A DNA stretch of 64,000 nt from an uncultured Clostridia bacterium. Lineage in GTDB: Bacteria > Bacillota > Clostridia > Christensenellales > DTU072. Below are positions 6,963 through 15,481 of this stretch, piece by piece; positions within the stretch are counted from its first letter, which is position 1, and each line of letters starts with the position of its first letter. The stretch lies in NCBI GenBank assembly GCA_946621465.1, contig CAMOOO010000005.1, positions 1 to 64,000 of the forward strand, written 5' to 3'. Below the pieces are notes generated by a model that was not told the DNA's origin, did no database searches, and saw nothing but the letters and a program-made list of their open reading frames with translations. The translations under genes and the position numbers were made by a program.

Positions 6963-7066
6963 TTGACCCTCGAACGTGACGACATTACATGACGCCAGAT
7001 AGTGGCGCAGCTCATTCGCCCAGATCACAAGCCCCGGATACTGACGGCGCTGGACGGCTCCGGTAC
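6963..7066. repeat. Provirus structured repeat, copy B
   Basis: About 80% identical to copy C over some 100 bases, including TTTGACCCTCGAAC, hairpin ACGCCA-gatag-TGGCGC, ATTCGCCCAGATCACAAG and GACGGCGCTG blocks. It is non-coding here. Against copy C the stem pair A-T is replaced by G-C, a compensatory change. Confidence 0.85.
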
Positions 7067-7150
7067 GTTTGTCCCACTTTGCCCGCCCCTCAATTGACTT
7101 GACAGAGGTAAAAACGCGATAGATCTCAATAAAAAAAAGGAGGTCTATCT

Positions 7151-7231
7151 ATGTCGCTTTACGAAATACTATCTTTGATGATTGGCGTCACTCAGCTGAT
7201 AGTTACCGTATTTGCAAACCGCCACAAATAG
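7151..7231 (+). CDS. 26-residue holin-like toxin peptide
   Basis: An ATG with AAGGAGG 8 bases upstream opens a 26-codon frame beginning MSLYEILSLMIGV and continuing with a hydrophobic stretch to a basic end (ANRHK). The start closely resembles the 'putative holin-like toxin' family of Firmicute phages and plasmids, whose members read M-S-x-Y-E-x-L-S-L-M-I and span the membrane once. These are usually toxins of type I systems held off by an antisense RNA. A terminator follows directly. Here it could stabilise the provirus. The peptide is too short for ordinary gene callers. The antitoxin RNA was not found. Confidence 0.75.
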   Translation: MSLYEILSLMIGVTQLIVTVFANRHK

Positions 7232-7250
7232 CCCACCTTCGGGCTTTATT
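7230..7250 (+). terminator. Terminator of the toxin gene
   Basis: AGCCC-accttc-GGGCT followed by a T-rich run; it begins within the toxin stop codon. Confidence 0.7.
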
Positions 7251-7435
7251 GTATCACGTTTTTTGACATTCAGTCAAGTCCCCTCTTTATTGGGTAGGGA
7301 AGGGCGTCCGCACGGTACCCATCTTGACGAAGTCAATTCACCCCGTTTGGCGCCCTTGAAATTCGAGCGTAGGCGTCTACCTCGAATTTATTTTTAAATG
7401 TTCGGTCCCCCCGTAGGAGCCCACCGAACTGTTGT

Positions 7436-10006
7436 TCAGGAAGGCGTAACGCCTATTGTCCTACTCAAAGTTTCCTTTAAATCACAGACTTTTATACTAA
7501 AAGAAACAAAGTCTTCATAAGAGATTTTTTCCTTTAAGTATTGACCTGACAACCATTCAAAAATATTTTGGTACGGATCCGTCTTCGCCGTGTACTTTTG
7601 AAGCCGTAAGATCGCCGCGGAAAAATCATCGTCATCTATGGCGCCGACAGCCGTTGAAAAAAAGGCGTATAAATCGGACACGCTATTGCCCCGGCAATAT
7701 TCGACGTCATCGCCTTCGATGTAAAGGAAAATGATCTTTTTTTCTTCTTCGTCGGCAGGATCCACAGCAACGTCAGACGTCGGAGCCTTTAATTGCTCGG
7801 TTATATCCCGGATAAAATAACTGTTTTGTTGCAAAGTTTCGTTGAAAGAAGCACGTTCCGTCTTATAGGACGGCGTATCATCTAAGCCCCACGACGCACG
7901 CAAAGCTCGGACGGCAAGCGTATCGGAAAGACAGTCCGTCGAATATCGCTTCGAGAGATCCTTTTTGTTACTGATGAAAAATTTGTGCAACGTCTTTTCG
8001 TTCGCTTTCAAACCGTCCTGAATGGAAACTTTTATAAGTTCATAACCGAACGTGTTATAGATCCGGGCGTGCTTCGCCTCGATCCACGCCATAATTGAAT
8101 GGGCGATATAATAAGGAAGCGTATTATCGCCCCGGTTGAAACGTTCAGATCTATGCAGACGTTCAAAACGCGAATGGAAAAAGGCGTAGAGAGTATCCTC
8201 GAGGAAATACCATGGCATAGCAAGCTTGCCCTTTTCATTGTCCTCGATCCTGATGATCTCTCCGACTTGCCGCACGCTTGCCGGCAATTGATCCTCTCTT
8301 TGATCGTCCGCATATACAGAAACGAAACAAGTAAAATCGACGGTTGCATTATGACCGCACATCTTCAGCCAATTATCAAAGCCGTCGTTTTTCTGATTGG
8401 TGACGTCATCGTCCTTCTTCAGACCTTGACTTTCCAACATATTCAGACGTTCCTTTCCGATCTCCGTTATGTCAATAATACCGAACTCAAAGGCAAAGGC
8501 GCTTTCTTCCGCAACCTTTCGACCAAGCCGAAGAACGTCGTAATTTAAGATATGACTATGCCGGGAGATCACGTCGACGTCGTAGCTGTCAACGTGAAAG
8601 AAATCCGTATCCCAAAGCGGCAAATTGCCGACGTCGTTCATTGTCCCGTCCGTCCGGATCGCGTAATTGCTCAATATCAGCGAGGATCTGACGACGTAAA
8701 TAAAATATGCCTGCGCGTAATCCTTGATCACGTCAAAAAGATTTTCAATATACTTTGCGTTGTCGTAAACGACCGGATAACGATCGAGATCGTAATCGAA
8801 GACAAAGTTGTGATACCGATAGTTCCACAACTTTTTCATAAACTTTCGGCAGTAAGATTTTGTTACAGCCGGAGACGACATGATCCGAGGATCCAAAAAG
8901 CGTTCATGAAGGAAATCGATAAACTTTCTCGTCGTTGCAAGATTATAAACAAAGCCTTTTTTCATAGCGGCTTGCATGGCTTTTTCGAGGTTGATCCACG
9001 GGAAAAACGGGAATTTCAAATCGCTGCGTAAAATGATATCATACGCCATATCCCGGAACATAGCTTCACGGGAAAGGGTAAAAGCAACTTCAAGCTTATT
9101 CTTACCACCACGCATGGGAGCGACGAATAAAGAAAAAACGCCTCTTTCATTGATAAATCCGCAATTCATCGCTTCATGATGTTCAAGAACCTTATATCCG
9201 CGATGTTTCCGGATCTTATCAAAGATCCATATCCCCACAACGAACCACACCGGAACCGGAACAAACTTATACATCGGAGAAAGATCGAGGATCAATTTAT
9301 AAAGCTGAACAAAGATCTCCGCCGGATTGACCGTAACCGCGAAATAAAAGTAAAACGCAAAGAACTCACAAAGAATAGAAAAAAAGTTAAACGACTGCGA
9401 CCAAATAAGGATCCACGTAATATAATACTTGCTGTGACTGCCGACAAAACAGACAAAATCTTTCAGCCATTGTTTTACCGGCCGATAGCTTTTGTCAGAG
9501 ATCCTTTTAAAAAACCGGAGCGCTTTTGTATCCTCATTATAATCATTATTTTGATTTTTCTTACCACGTAAGAGTAAAATAACGATAATGATCATAGAAA
9601 GCGCCAAAACCGAAAGAAGAACAAGTTTTGACGACATAGCGATAGAAGAACGCCGCATGATCCAAAAATATTTGAAATTATCAAGATTGCCGAAGGCAAA
9701 CCAAAATTCACCCCAACCAGACGCGAAACGTTCCCACGTTGCCGGGATTTTATCGGAAACGGTAAAAGGCATTGTCGAAAGATCTCTTACGGTTGGGGAA
9801 ATATTGATTGCAAGCTCAAATATATCGGCAAAGGCATACCCCAAAGAATAAACAAGATCGCGGAGCGATTCAAAAAGCCGGGGGAATGAATAACGGAAAC
9901 AAAAGACGTTGATCAAAAGAAAACCGATCGTCATCCCTATGCAAATATAGTGACGATAATCGGTTCTCTTAAAAAAAATGGAGATCCTCGAAAAGAGTTT
10001 TTTCAT
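7436..10006 (-). CDS. Large membrane P-loop ATPase, Zot/FtsK-like, phage assembly
   Basis: The product is 856 residues from the ATG at 10006, whose ATGA overlaps the stop of the 32-residue gene upstream. Four transmembrane segments lie at about 21-38, 128-147, 196-224 and 250-263. An ATPase domain follows: a degenerate Walker A at 295-303 (VAPMRGGKN; the first Gly and the final Ser/Thr are replaced), a Walker B region at 507-520 (FGIIDITEIGKER), and a DDQR...ASVRQ segment at 567-580 like the sensor region of Zot/FtsK ATPases. From about 600 on there is a helical extension. Filamentous phages use such ATPases (pI/Zot) to extrude virions through the membrane. The membrane part is N-terminal here, unlike M13 pI, and the protein is about twice the usual length. 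A DNA-coupling ATPase is the alternative. Confidence 0.72.
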   Translation of the reverse strand: MKKLFSRISIFFKRTDYRHYICIGMTIGFLLINVFCFRYSFPRLFESLRDLVYSLGYAFADIFELAINISPTVRDLSTMPFTVSDKIPATWERFASGWGEFWFAFGNLDNFKYFWIMRRSSIAMSSKLVLLSVLALSMIIIVILLLRGKKNQNNDYNEDTKALRFFKRISDKSYRPVKQWLKDFVCFVGSHSKYYITWILIWSQSFNFFSILCEFFAFYFYFAVTVNPAEIFVQLYKLILDLSPMYKFVPVPVWFVVGIWIFDKIRKHRGYKVLEHHEAMNCGFINERGVFSLFVAPMRGGKNKLEVAFTLSREAMFRDMAYDIILRSDLKFPFFPWINLEKAMQAAMKKGFVYNLATTRKFIDFLHERFLDPRIMSSPAVTKSYCRKFMKKLWNYRYHNFVFDYDLDRYPVVYDNAKYIENLFDVIKDYAQAYFIYVVRSSLILSNYAIRTDGTMNDVGNLPLWDTDFFHVDSYDVDVISRHSHILNYDVLRLGRKVAEESAFAFEFGIIDITEIGKERLNMLESQGLKKDDDVTNQKNDGFDNWLKMCGHNATVDFTCFVSVYADDQREDQLPASVRQVGEIIRIEDNEKGKLAMPWYFLEDTLYAFFHSRFERLHRSERFNRGDNTLPYYIAHSIMAWIEAKHARIYNTFGYELIKVSIQDGLKANEKTLHKFFISNKKDLSKRYSTDCLSDTLAVRALRASWGLDDTPSYKTERASFNETLQQNSYFIRDITEQLKAPTSDVAVDPADEEEKKIIFLYIEGDDVEYCRGNSVSDLYAFFSTAVGAIDDDDFSAAILRLQKYTAKTDPYQNIFEWLSGQYLKEKISYEDFVSFSIKVCDLKETLSRTIGVTPS

Positions 10007-10101
10007 ATCAACTTGATTATAAAGGAGCAATAATCGACGAAAAAGATCACGCCGAAAACGAATAAAACAAAAAGGATCGTCTTAATAATCTTTGAGGTCA
10101 T
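10003..10101 (-). CDS. 32-residue hydrophobic membrane peptide
   Basis: This frame begins MTSKIIKTILFVLF and is hydrophobic throughout, with a single predicted transmembrane helix and a short Lys-containing start. It overlaps the gene before it by ATGA (10098-10101) and the ATPase gene after it by ATGA (10003-10006), a precise double coupling that supports it being real. It is similar in size to the minor coat proteins pVII and pIX (about 32 residues) of filamentous phages. Assignment as minor coat protein is inference from size, topology and place. Confidence 0.72.
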   Translation of the reverse strand: MTSKIIKTILFVLFVFGVIFFVDYCSFIIKLI

Positions 10102-10316
10102 ACTGAAAGATCGTTCGTAATGACACCAAACCAAAAAGCTTCATCGGACGCAACGTTAAAAAGATGATAAACCGTTATTCCTAAGCCAACAGTAACGCCG
10201 ATTATAAGTAATATCAGACAAAAACGAAGAAATAGGTTTTTACGTTGCAGACGACTAATCTTTTTCGAAGCAACGGTTTTAACAGGTTTCTTTCCTTTTT
10301 TTACAGACTTAGACAT
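10098..10316 (-). CDS. 72-residue single-helix membrane protein, coat-protein candidate
   Basis: I place the start at 10316, where TAATG overlaps the stop of the preceding gene; a longer upstream reading frame lacks a good start. The protein has a basic N-terminus (about 28 residues rich in Lys), one transmembrane segment at about 29-50 (LFLRFCLILLIIGVTVGL), and a short polar end. No family is recognised. It belongs to the run of overlapping small membrane genes before the ATPase and is a candidate virion protein. Confidence 0.7.
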   Translation of the reverse strand: MSKSVKKGKKPVKTVASKKISRLQRKNLFLRFCLILLIIGVTVGLGITVYHLFNVASDEAFWFGVITNDLSV

Positions 10317-10582
10317 TAGTTTATGAACCCCCAAGGATAAGGATTGCCCGTTCCACGAGCCCAAATAAGTTTTGCAAAAACAATAATTATAAGAACAGCC
10401 GCAACAGCAAAAAGAACACGTTTCAGCCAATACCAAATAAGCGCACCGATCCCGGCGCCAATGCCGGCGGCAACAGTCCCGGCGAGCTTCTTCTTTTCCG
10501 CTGAAGACATCTTTTTGACCTTCAAAGGCTTGTTCTTCTTAACGATTTTTTTTGACGAAAATTTTTTCTTTTTCTTAGCCAT
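10316..10582 (-). CDS. 88-residue Gly/Ala-rich membrane protein, major coat candidate
   Basis: The start at 10582 has AGGAG 9 bases upstream. The N-terminal 30 residues are extremely lysine-rich, followed by a Gly/Ala-rich hydrophobic helix (about 34-52, AGTVAAGIGAGIGALIW) and a second hydrophobic helix (about 54-72). Small-residue helices of this kind are typical of major coat proteins that pack around ssDNA, and the basic part could contact DNA. M13-type coat proteins have the basic end at the C-terminus, so orientation differs. It could alternatively be an accessory membrane protein. Confidence 0.68.
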   Translation of the reverse strand: MAKKKKKFSSKKIVKKNKPLKVKKMSSAEKKKLAGTVAAGIGAGIGALIWYWLKRVLFAVAAVLIIIVFAKLIWARGTGNPYPWGFIN

Positions 10583-10586
10583 AAAA

Positions 10587-12023
10587 TTATCTCCTACGCT
10601 TTTTATATGTTTTCTTATGTCCGGAACTTTTGGAAGAGGTCCGAACCATTTTATAGATCCAAACAAACAAAGCGATAACAAGAACGACGCCAAGAACGGC
10701 AAAAAGGATCTTCAGAACGTCAGAAGCCGAAGCGCCGAAGTCCTTAAAAAAATCGCCGACACGCTCGAAAAATTGAGGAATAGCGTCAGACAATTCAACA
10801 TCCATATGAGTATCATCAGGATCGTTTACGGGCTGGTCAGATCCGGTCTGTTTATTATCAACGACGCCGAGATTGTAAAAAACGCCGTCCGTCTCAAAAT
10901 AAAGACGAAGGATCGTCACACTACCGACAAGAGTTGACGTCGTTTGAGCGATCGCACTCATGCCGGATCCGGCACTTTCATAATGATATGGCGTTTCAGC
11001 AAAACGAAGGATCCACGACATACCACGAAGAGAAGCCTTCGCTTCGTCGGTAAGCCGCGTTCCGGAACTTGCATTAAAAACGACGCCGGAATAGATCTGA
11101 CTATCCTCGGTATTACTTATAAAATCAGAAACCGATTCAATCCGGTTCCAAACGTACCTATAAGCAAAAAGACCGCTACCCTGATAAGATTCGCGTTGCG
11201 TGTAGTTCAAAGAAACAGAACTTTCACCGACTGAACCATAAGTTTCAGCCGCACCGGACGCCTGAGACCAATCTCGGCGATAGGACTGCGACGTATAGGA
11301 TAGATCAGCTTCCAAGAGCCGGTCCATCTGTCTGTCAGTGTTAAAAGCGACGAAATGACTATCACAAGCACCGGAAACGCCAAGCCAAACGAAGCCGTCC
11401 GGATACCGGACAAAACCGACAAATTTATCCGTTACCGTTATAACCTCAACTTCGCGGCATTCCATAACATAATAATCGCCGGAAGAGTATACGGACCATT
11501 TTTTTGCGACCTTGAACGAGACTTCGTTGATAGTCTGCGAAGGATCCTCGGGCGAAGGATCTATTTCAGAGTCATATCTACGAAAAATCGAATAAATCTC
11601 ATAATAGCGAACGCTATCCGATGAAACGGTAAAATCGGAAACTTTGTACTTATACAAGGTTCCAGACTTATTTACAAAATTAAGAGAATATAGCCGCGGA
11701 GTGACGTTATTTTCGGACGTCGACATAGAAATTGACGTAGCCCGAAAGTTCTTCGGAAAACAAGGCTGATAAACGTAAATAAACAACTCATTATCTTCGC
11801 TTTCTCCGATAGTAACGATGGAAAGAGAATAATCGGTAACGTCGACCGGATAATCAGCAACGTCGAAACTTTCGTCCTTGCCGAGATCCTCCAAGACGTT
11901 ACTATAAGAAGTGACGAAGTCACCGGCAAAAACGGAATCGGCGACGGTATAAATCCCGAAGCCGAAGAAAAAGAAAAACATAAGAGCGAATAAAACGCCG
12001 AAATATTTACGCGACTTTATCAA
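10587..12023 (-). CDS. Membrane-anchored surface protein, adsorption-protein (pIII-like) candidate
   Basis: The product is 478 residues. A signal peptide or N-terminal anchor (about 8-33, with a run of Phe) leads into a large extracellular beta-rich region of some 400 residues with many Tyr and Ser. Near the C-terminus is a transmembrane helix (about 437-458, LKILFAVLGVVLVIALFVW) followed by a short strongly basic tail. That layout - exported N-terminus, C-terminal membrane anchor, basic stop-transfer - is the one of pIII, the filamentous phage attachment and release protein. No sequence family is recognised. It overlaps the gene before it by ATGA. Confidence 0.68.
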   Translation of the reverse strand: MIKSRKYFGVLFALMFFFFFGFGIYTVADSVFAGDFVTSYSNVLEDLGKDESFDVADYPVDVTDYSLSIVTIGESEDNELFIYVYQPCFPKNFRATSISMSTSENNVTPRLYSLNFVNKSGTLYKYKVSDFTVSSDSVRYYEIYSIFRRYDSEIDPSPEDPSQTINEVSFKVAKKWSVYSSGDYYVMECREVEVITVTDKFVGFVRYPDGFVWLGVSGACDSHFVAFNTDRQMDRLLEADLSYTSQSYRRDWSQASGAAETYGSVGESSVSLNYTQRESYQGSGLFAYRYVWNRIESVSDFISNTEDSQIYSGVVFNASSGTRLTDEAKASLRGMSWILRFAETPYHYESAGSGMSAIAQTTSTLVGSVTILRLYFETDGVFYNLGVVDNKQTGSDQPVNDPDDTHMDVELSDAIPQFFERVGDFFKDFGASASDVLKILFAVLGVVLVIALFVWIYKMVRTSSKSSGHKKTYKKRRR

Positions 12024-12622
12024 AATATAATTACCTCACTATTAAGGGAGATAGACTCCGGCAAAATTCCAAAAGAAAAATCTATCGTGATCACAGACCC
12101 GTCGCCGGACGTGACAACGATTCTGAACATATCCGAATTGATACCAGTAAACGATGAATAATCGATATAAATAGGATTCCCGGGATAACGTATCGAAAGT
12201 AGCTCATCAAAAGTTTGACAAGAACTTACGGTAAAAGAATCGGACTGTTTGTCAATGAAAAACATTGAAGTCAGATCCGACTCAGAAACAATCGTATGTA
12301 CAGACGTTCCGACGGCAAACTCAAAATTGACTTTGCCGGTCGGAACGATTTTTATACTATAATCCATAGAAGCCGGATCAATCCTTCCGAAAGGGAAAAA
12401 GACGTCGACGTTCAACGGACTATCAAACGCCAAAAAATAGCCTTCGGCGTGATCGGTAATTTTTTTACCGTTGTTAACGTTAACGTAGAAAGTCGAAACG
12501 GACAGATCATTGCCGGAGCCTTTTTCGGAATCAGTATTAACGATAGCGTAAACACCGACACCTAAAAAGGCAATCAAAACAACAACGATCAGGATCTTAA
12601 AAACGTTTGACTTTCTTTTCAT
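12020..12622 (-). CDS. Secreted or anchored beta-rich provirus protein
   Basis: The product is 200 residues: a basic start (MKRKSNVFK), one hydrophobic segment at about 9-27, then an extracellular region rich in Ser, Asp, Phe and Val. It lacks a lipobox. Its stop overlaps the start of the pIII-like gene. Together with the next gene upstream it forms a pair of single-anchor exported proteins with similar plan, possibly minor virion or assembly components. No homologue is recognised. Confidence 0.7.
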   Translation of the reverse strand: MKRKSNVFKILIVVVLIAFLGVGVYAIVNTDSEKGSGNDLSVSTFYVNVNNGKKITDHAEGYFLAFDSPLNVDVFFPFGRIDPASMDYSIKIVPTGKVNFEFAVGTSVHTIVSESDLTSMFFIDKQSDSFTVSSCQTFDELLSIRYPGNPIYIDYSSFTGINSDMFRIVVTSGDGSVITIDFSFGILPESISLNSEVIIF

Positions 12623-12631
12623 AACGAACTC

Positions 12632-13075
12632 TTATTTTGCGATCTTAATAGTGATCGGCTTCAAAACTTTGGCAACGTCAAAGAAACTAAGATCATCGCC
12701 GCCTTTGGTGTTAATAACGATCTTTACTTGAGTAGCGCCTTCAGGAGTGGATTCCGGAGCATATGCTTCGAAAGAAGCTTCGTCGGAACTAATGAAAACG
12801 CCTTTTTTCGTATAATAGAAAACTTCATACGTATTGTCGGTATCCTCGGCTACTTCAATCGAAAGACCTTCCAAAGGAAGGAAATCCCTTGTAACGATGG
12901 ACGACTTTATCGTTTTATCGAAATCGCCTTCTTCATCCAAACCGCCGACCTTAAAATTCAAAGCCGTCACGGACTTCGTGGTTTCGTTCGATGTGATCTT
13001 AACAATGCTGAAGACCGTACCGGCGGCAAGAGCCAAGAGGACAAGAACGAGTAAAATTATCCCTATTTTTTTCAT
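12632..13075 (-). CDS. Secreted or anchored provirus protein
   Basis: The product is 147 residues from the ATG at 13075, chosen because AGGAG lies 9 bases upstream; the alternative TTG two codons earlier is too close to it. One hydrophobic segment at about 5-24 (LLVLVLLALAAGTVFSIV) is followed by an acidic extracellular region. It shares its overall plan with the 200-residue protein encoded next. Likely exported. Function unknown. Confidence 0.72.
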   Translation of the reverse strand: MKKIGIILLVLVLLALAAGTVFSIVKITSNETTKSVTALNFKVGGLDEEGDFDKTIKSSIVTRDFLPLEGLSIEVAEDTDNTYEVFYYTKKGVFISSDEASFEAYAPESTPEGATQVKIVINTKGGDDLSFFDVAKVLKPITIKIAK

Positions 13076-13152
13076 AAACAAATTCTCCTATAATAAAAAT
13101 TTACGCATATAGCGGCGTATTCGCTAAAAGTTGTTGCGGGATAAAGGAAAAG

Positions 13153-13386
13153 TTACTTACGTTTCTTTTTCTTTTGCTTACGGGACGCCTTATACGCGGC
13201 GCGTTGTTCCGGAGTAGCGTTCTTAATCGCAAACAAACGATTATTCTCTCGGACCGCGCTGTTATAGCCTTTACGCCATGCCTTATCGCTTTCCGAAAGC
13301 TTTTCGCCCTTACCGTCAACACCGCTTTTGAGCTGTTGCTCATAGCGTTTGCGCTTGCTGTTCGGCGAGAAGAACTTCCAAGCCAT
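13153..13386 (-). CDS. Small, very basic provirus protein
   Basis: The product is 77 residues with AAAGGAGG well placed before the ATG. It has no membrane segment. About one third of residues are Lys or Arg, ending in a run of basic residues (RKQKKKKRK). Such proteins usually bind nucleic acid; here it may bind phage ssDNA or help pack it. No family is recognised. Confidence 0.72.
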   Translation of the reverse strand: MAWKFFSPNSKRKRYEQQLKSGVDGKGEKLSESDKAWRKGYNSAVRENNRLFAIKNATPEQRAAYKASRKQKKKKRK

Positions 13387-13496
13387 ATAAATACCTCCTT
13401 TTAAGTAGTAGCCGGTCTCCGGAGTTGCACGCGGAAAAACTCATACCGACAGATAAGGGCGCGAGATAACGGAGGATATCCCACACCCCAAAATAA

Positions 13497-14630
13497 TTAA
13501 AATATAATCGTATTTTGAGTTAAGCTGACACTTTCGGCAATCAAACCAAGAGACATAGACGAAAACGTCTGCGGATATTCATATGTAACAGAACCTAAAT
13601 CCGGATAAGTAACGGTAATAACGGAAGTAAATTGTTCGGAAGGGCAAGAAGTCAAAGCACTAACAAACCAATTATAATACCCGTCTTCGCCCCAAACCTT
13701 GCTATAATTTGAATCAAAAAGCATTCCGGCGCAAAAAACATACGAAAAGTCAATAGGAGAGACATAATTTGAATTGACATAAGAATTGCCACCATTATCT
13801 GAACCACTTGCGACATAGGAAGTATTGAGTACAGAATAAACAGTTGAAGTAGAAAATGACCCGGCATAAGTACGTCCTAAAGTATGTGAATTCATACTAT
13901 CGACAAAAGAAGAACTATATTTGAAAGACAAAGAAGCAGATTGAGCTGTCAATGGTATAGTATAAGGTCCGGAAGAATTGAGAGTTAAAATCGGCTCTTG
14001 AACCTGAAAAGTTGAATCAAGAGAATCCCTATAGGTTTCTTTTACATTATCTATAGGGAAATCACCCACAACACCAGAAGGACCAAAGACAAAAGAAAAG
14101 TTACGTGGAGAATCAAAAATTTGATAGGAAACCGATGTAACTTCCTGATAACAGTCAATGGTACAAGTCGCAGAAGCAAAATCGTTAACACGAGAAACAA
14201 CTGTCAATAAAATCTGTTCGCCAAAATTAGCAACAAAAGAAACGTCTGCGGTAAGAGAGCCATCCGACGTAGGAAGCACGCTTACATAATCCGAGGCAGA
14301 TTTCCCGGACGCCCAAGTGGACGAAGGATTGACAAAAGACAAAGACCAATCTACAGTTTGATCGGTTGCAGAAACCGGCGAAATAGTAGCAGTCAAACGA
14401 ATTGTTTTTGAAGTATTCGGAGAAGCCGCAAAAAATTTCAAAGCCTGAGGCATATCGTACGTCTTGCCGTCGTACATAGCAGTTCCGACGTCGTCTACGG
14501 CGATCACCTCGTCAAGGACGTTAGAAGTTTTTTCGACGATTTTATTGAACGACGTACACGCTGAAAAGCTCAAAAGCGAAAACGCCAACACAAGGATGGC
14601 GACAGTCAAAACGAAAATTTTCTTTTTCAT
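13497..14630 (-). CDS. Provirus-encoded lipoprotein with Ig-like region
   Basis: The product is 377 residues from the ATG at 14630, which has AAGGATT upstream and gives a perfect lipoprotein signal (MKKKIFVLTV..., lipobox SFSAC, Cys25). A longer upstream frame is discarded. At about 70-170 there is an Ig-like (Big_2-type) pattern: SATDQTVDWSLSFVNPSS then a VSVLP...LTVVSR...ATCTIDCYQEV ending. The rest is Ser/Tyr/Asn-rich beta structure. It would be displayed on the host surface, where it might block or assist phage attachment. A lipoprotein is not a known part of classical filamentous phages. Confidence 0.75.
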   Translation of the reverse strand: MKKKIFVLTVAILVLAFSLLSFSACTSFNKIVEKTSNVLDEVIAVDDVGTAMYDGKTYDMPQALKFFAASPNTSKTIRLTATISPVSATDQTVDWSLSFVNPSSTWASGKSASDYVSVLPTSDGSLTADVSFVANFGEQILLTVVSRVNDFASATCTIDCYQEVTSVSYQIFDSPRNFSFVFGPSGVVGDFPIDNVKETYRDSLDSTFQVQEPILTLNSSGPYTIPLTAQSASLSFKYSSSFVDSMNSHTLGRTYAGSFSTSTVYSVLNTSYVASGSDNGGNSYVNSNYVSPIDFSYVFCAGMLFDSNYSKVWGEDGYYNWFVSALTSCPSEQFTSVITVTYPDLGSVTYEYPQTFSSMSLGLIAESVSLTQNTIIF

Positions 14631-14712
14631 AATAAATCCTTTTCCCGGCTTTAATAAAGGAGAGGGAGCGGACAAATGAAAACCGAGAAGAAAGTCCGCT
14701 CCCGGAAATGAG

Positions 14713-15411
14713 TTAATCGATACTATCGTCCGAAAACTCAATACCATCGGGTAATTCGCCTGGGGCAAGATAATTCGGTTCGATCGCGTCTTTGATACCC
14801 TTCGGTTTATCGTTTTCGACATCGTCCCATGTGAAAGAACGACAACGACCAAAACCGGCAAATGCACTATAAAGGAATTGTCTGTCGCCGGCGGTCTTCG
14901 GAACGAGTTCAAACTCTGCCGTCATGCCATCTTCGTCGACAGCAATAGCGAAGAAACGCCACTTCGGATCCTTCCGATCATAATTGTCAGAAGACTTGTC
15001 TTCTCGGATATACAGATCCAAACCGTTTCCGAGATCGTAAAGGAAATTCAACTGCGCGTAACTTACGCTGTTTTGTTGACGCTTCTTAATCGAATCGTCT
15101 TTGGATATGTAATCACTTACCGGGAGAACGTGCAAGAACTTAAACGGAACGATCCCACGAAGAACGACGCAAACGACGTAGTCATAAAAGAAACGCTGTT
15201 TGTCGCCGGGACGTTTTCCGGGGACCGTCTTCTTAAGACGTAACAGTTCAAAATGCCGACCTTCTTTAATGCCGGCGCGGATAGCTTCGTTCTGATCGCC
15301 AAACAGGGCGGTTTTACGAACGGGAACGGGGATTTCTGCCGGTTTATCGGCACTTACAGTCGCGGTTGCGGTGGGTTGAACGGATTCAACAGTTTTTTTT
15401 TCTTCTTTCAT
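14713..15411 (-). CDS. Cytoplasmic provirus protein, candidate ssDNA-binding protein
   Basis: The product is 232 residues from the ATG at 15411 with AGGAG upstream. A Thr/Ala/Pro-rich N-terminal tail (1-35) leads to a mixed alpha/beta domain with basic strands (HFELLRLKKTVPGKRPGDKQ) and many aromatics, then an acidic C-terminal tail (DGIEFSDDSID). No membrane segment. A folded basic/aromatic domain with acidic tail, first gene behind the main repressible promoter, is the position and shape expected of a phage ssDNA-binding protein such as M13 pV, but no motif proves it. Confidence 0.6.
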   Translation of the reverse strand: MKEEKKTVESVQPTATATVSADKPAEIPVPVRKTALFGDQNEAIRAGIKEGRHFELLRLKKTVPGKRPGDKQRFFYDYVVCVVLRGIVPFKFLHVLPVSDYISKDDSIKKRQQNSVSYAQLNFLYDLGNGLDLYIREDKSSDNYDRKDPKWRFFAIAVDEDGMTAEFELVPKTAGDRQFLYSAFAGFGRCRSFTWDDVENDKPKGIKDAIEPNYLAPGELPDGIEFSDDSID

Positions 15412-15456
15412 GGATAAAATCTCCTGCACTTATGGCGGCGCGCCTTCTAAAATATA

Positions 15457-15470
15457 TTGAGAAAACTCAA
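15457..15470. promoter_or_regulatory. Repressor operator O4, downstream of the late promoter
   Basis: Perfect palindrome TTGAG-AAAA-CTCAA placed just after the predicted start point of the leftward promoter at 15482-15510. Confidence 0.85.
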
Positions 15471-15481
15471 TATCTATTTTT

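Larger units (their letters stand above)
6923..7435. other. Provirus intergenic region with repeat copy B and toxin gene
   Basis: This 513-base stretch holds repeat copy B, a 26-codon toxin-like gene with terminator, and at 7398-7428 an inverted repeat (GTTCGGT / ACCGAAC) just past the stop codon of the leftward ATPase gene that may end its transcription. The rest (7251-7397) has no gene I can support; an antisense RNA to the toxin would be expected here or across it but I cannot identify its promoter. Confidence 0.6.
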
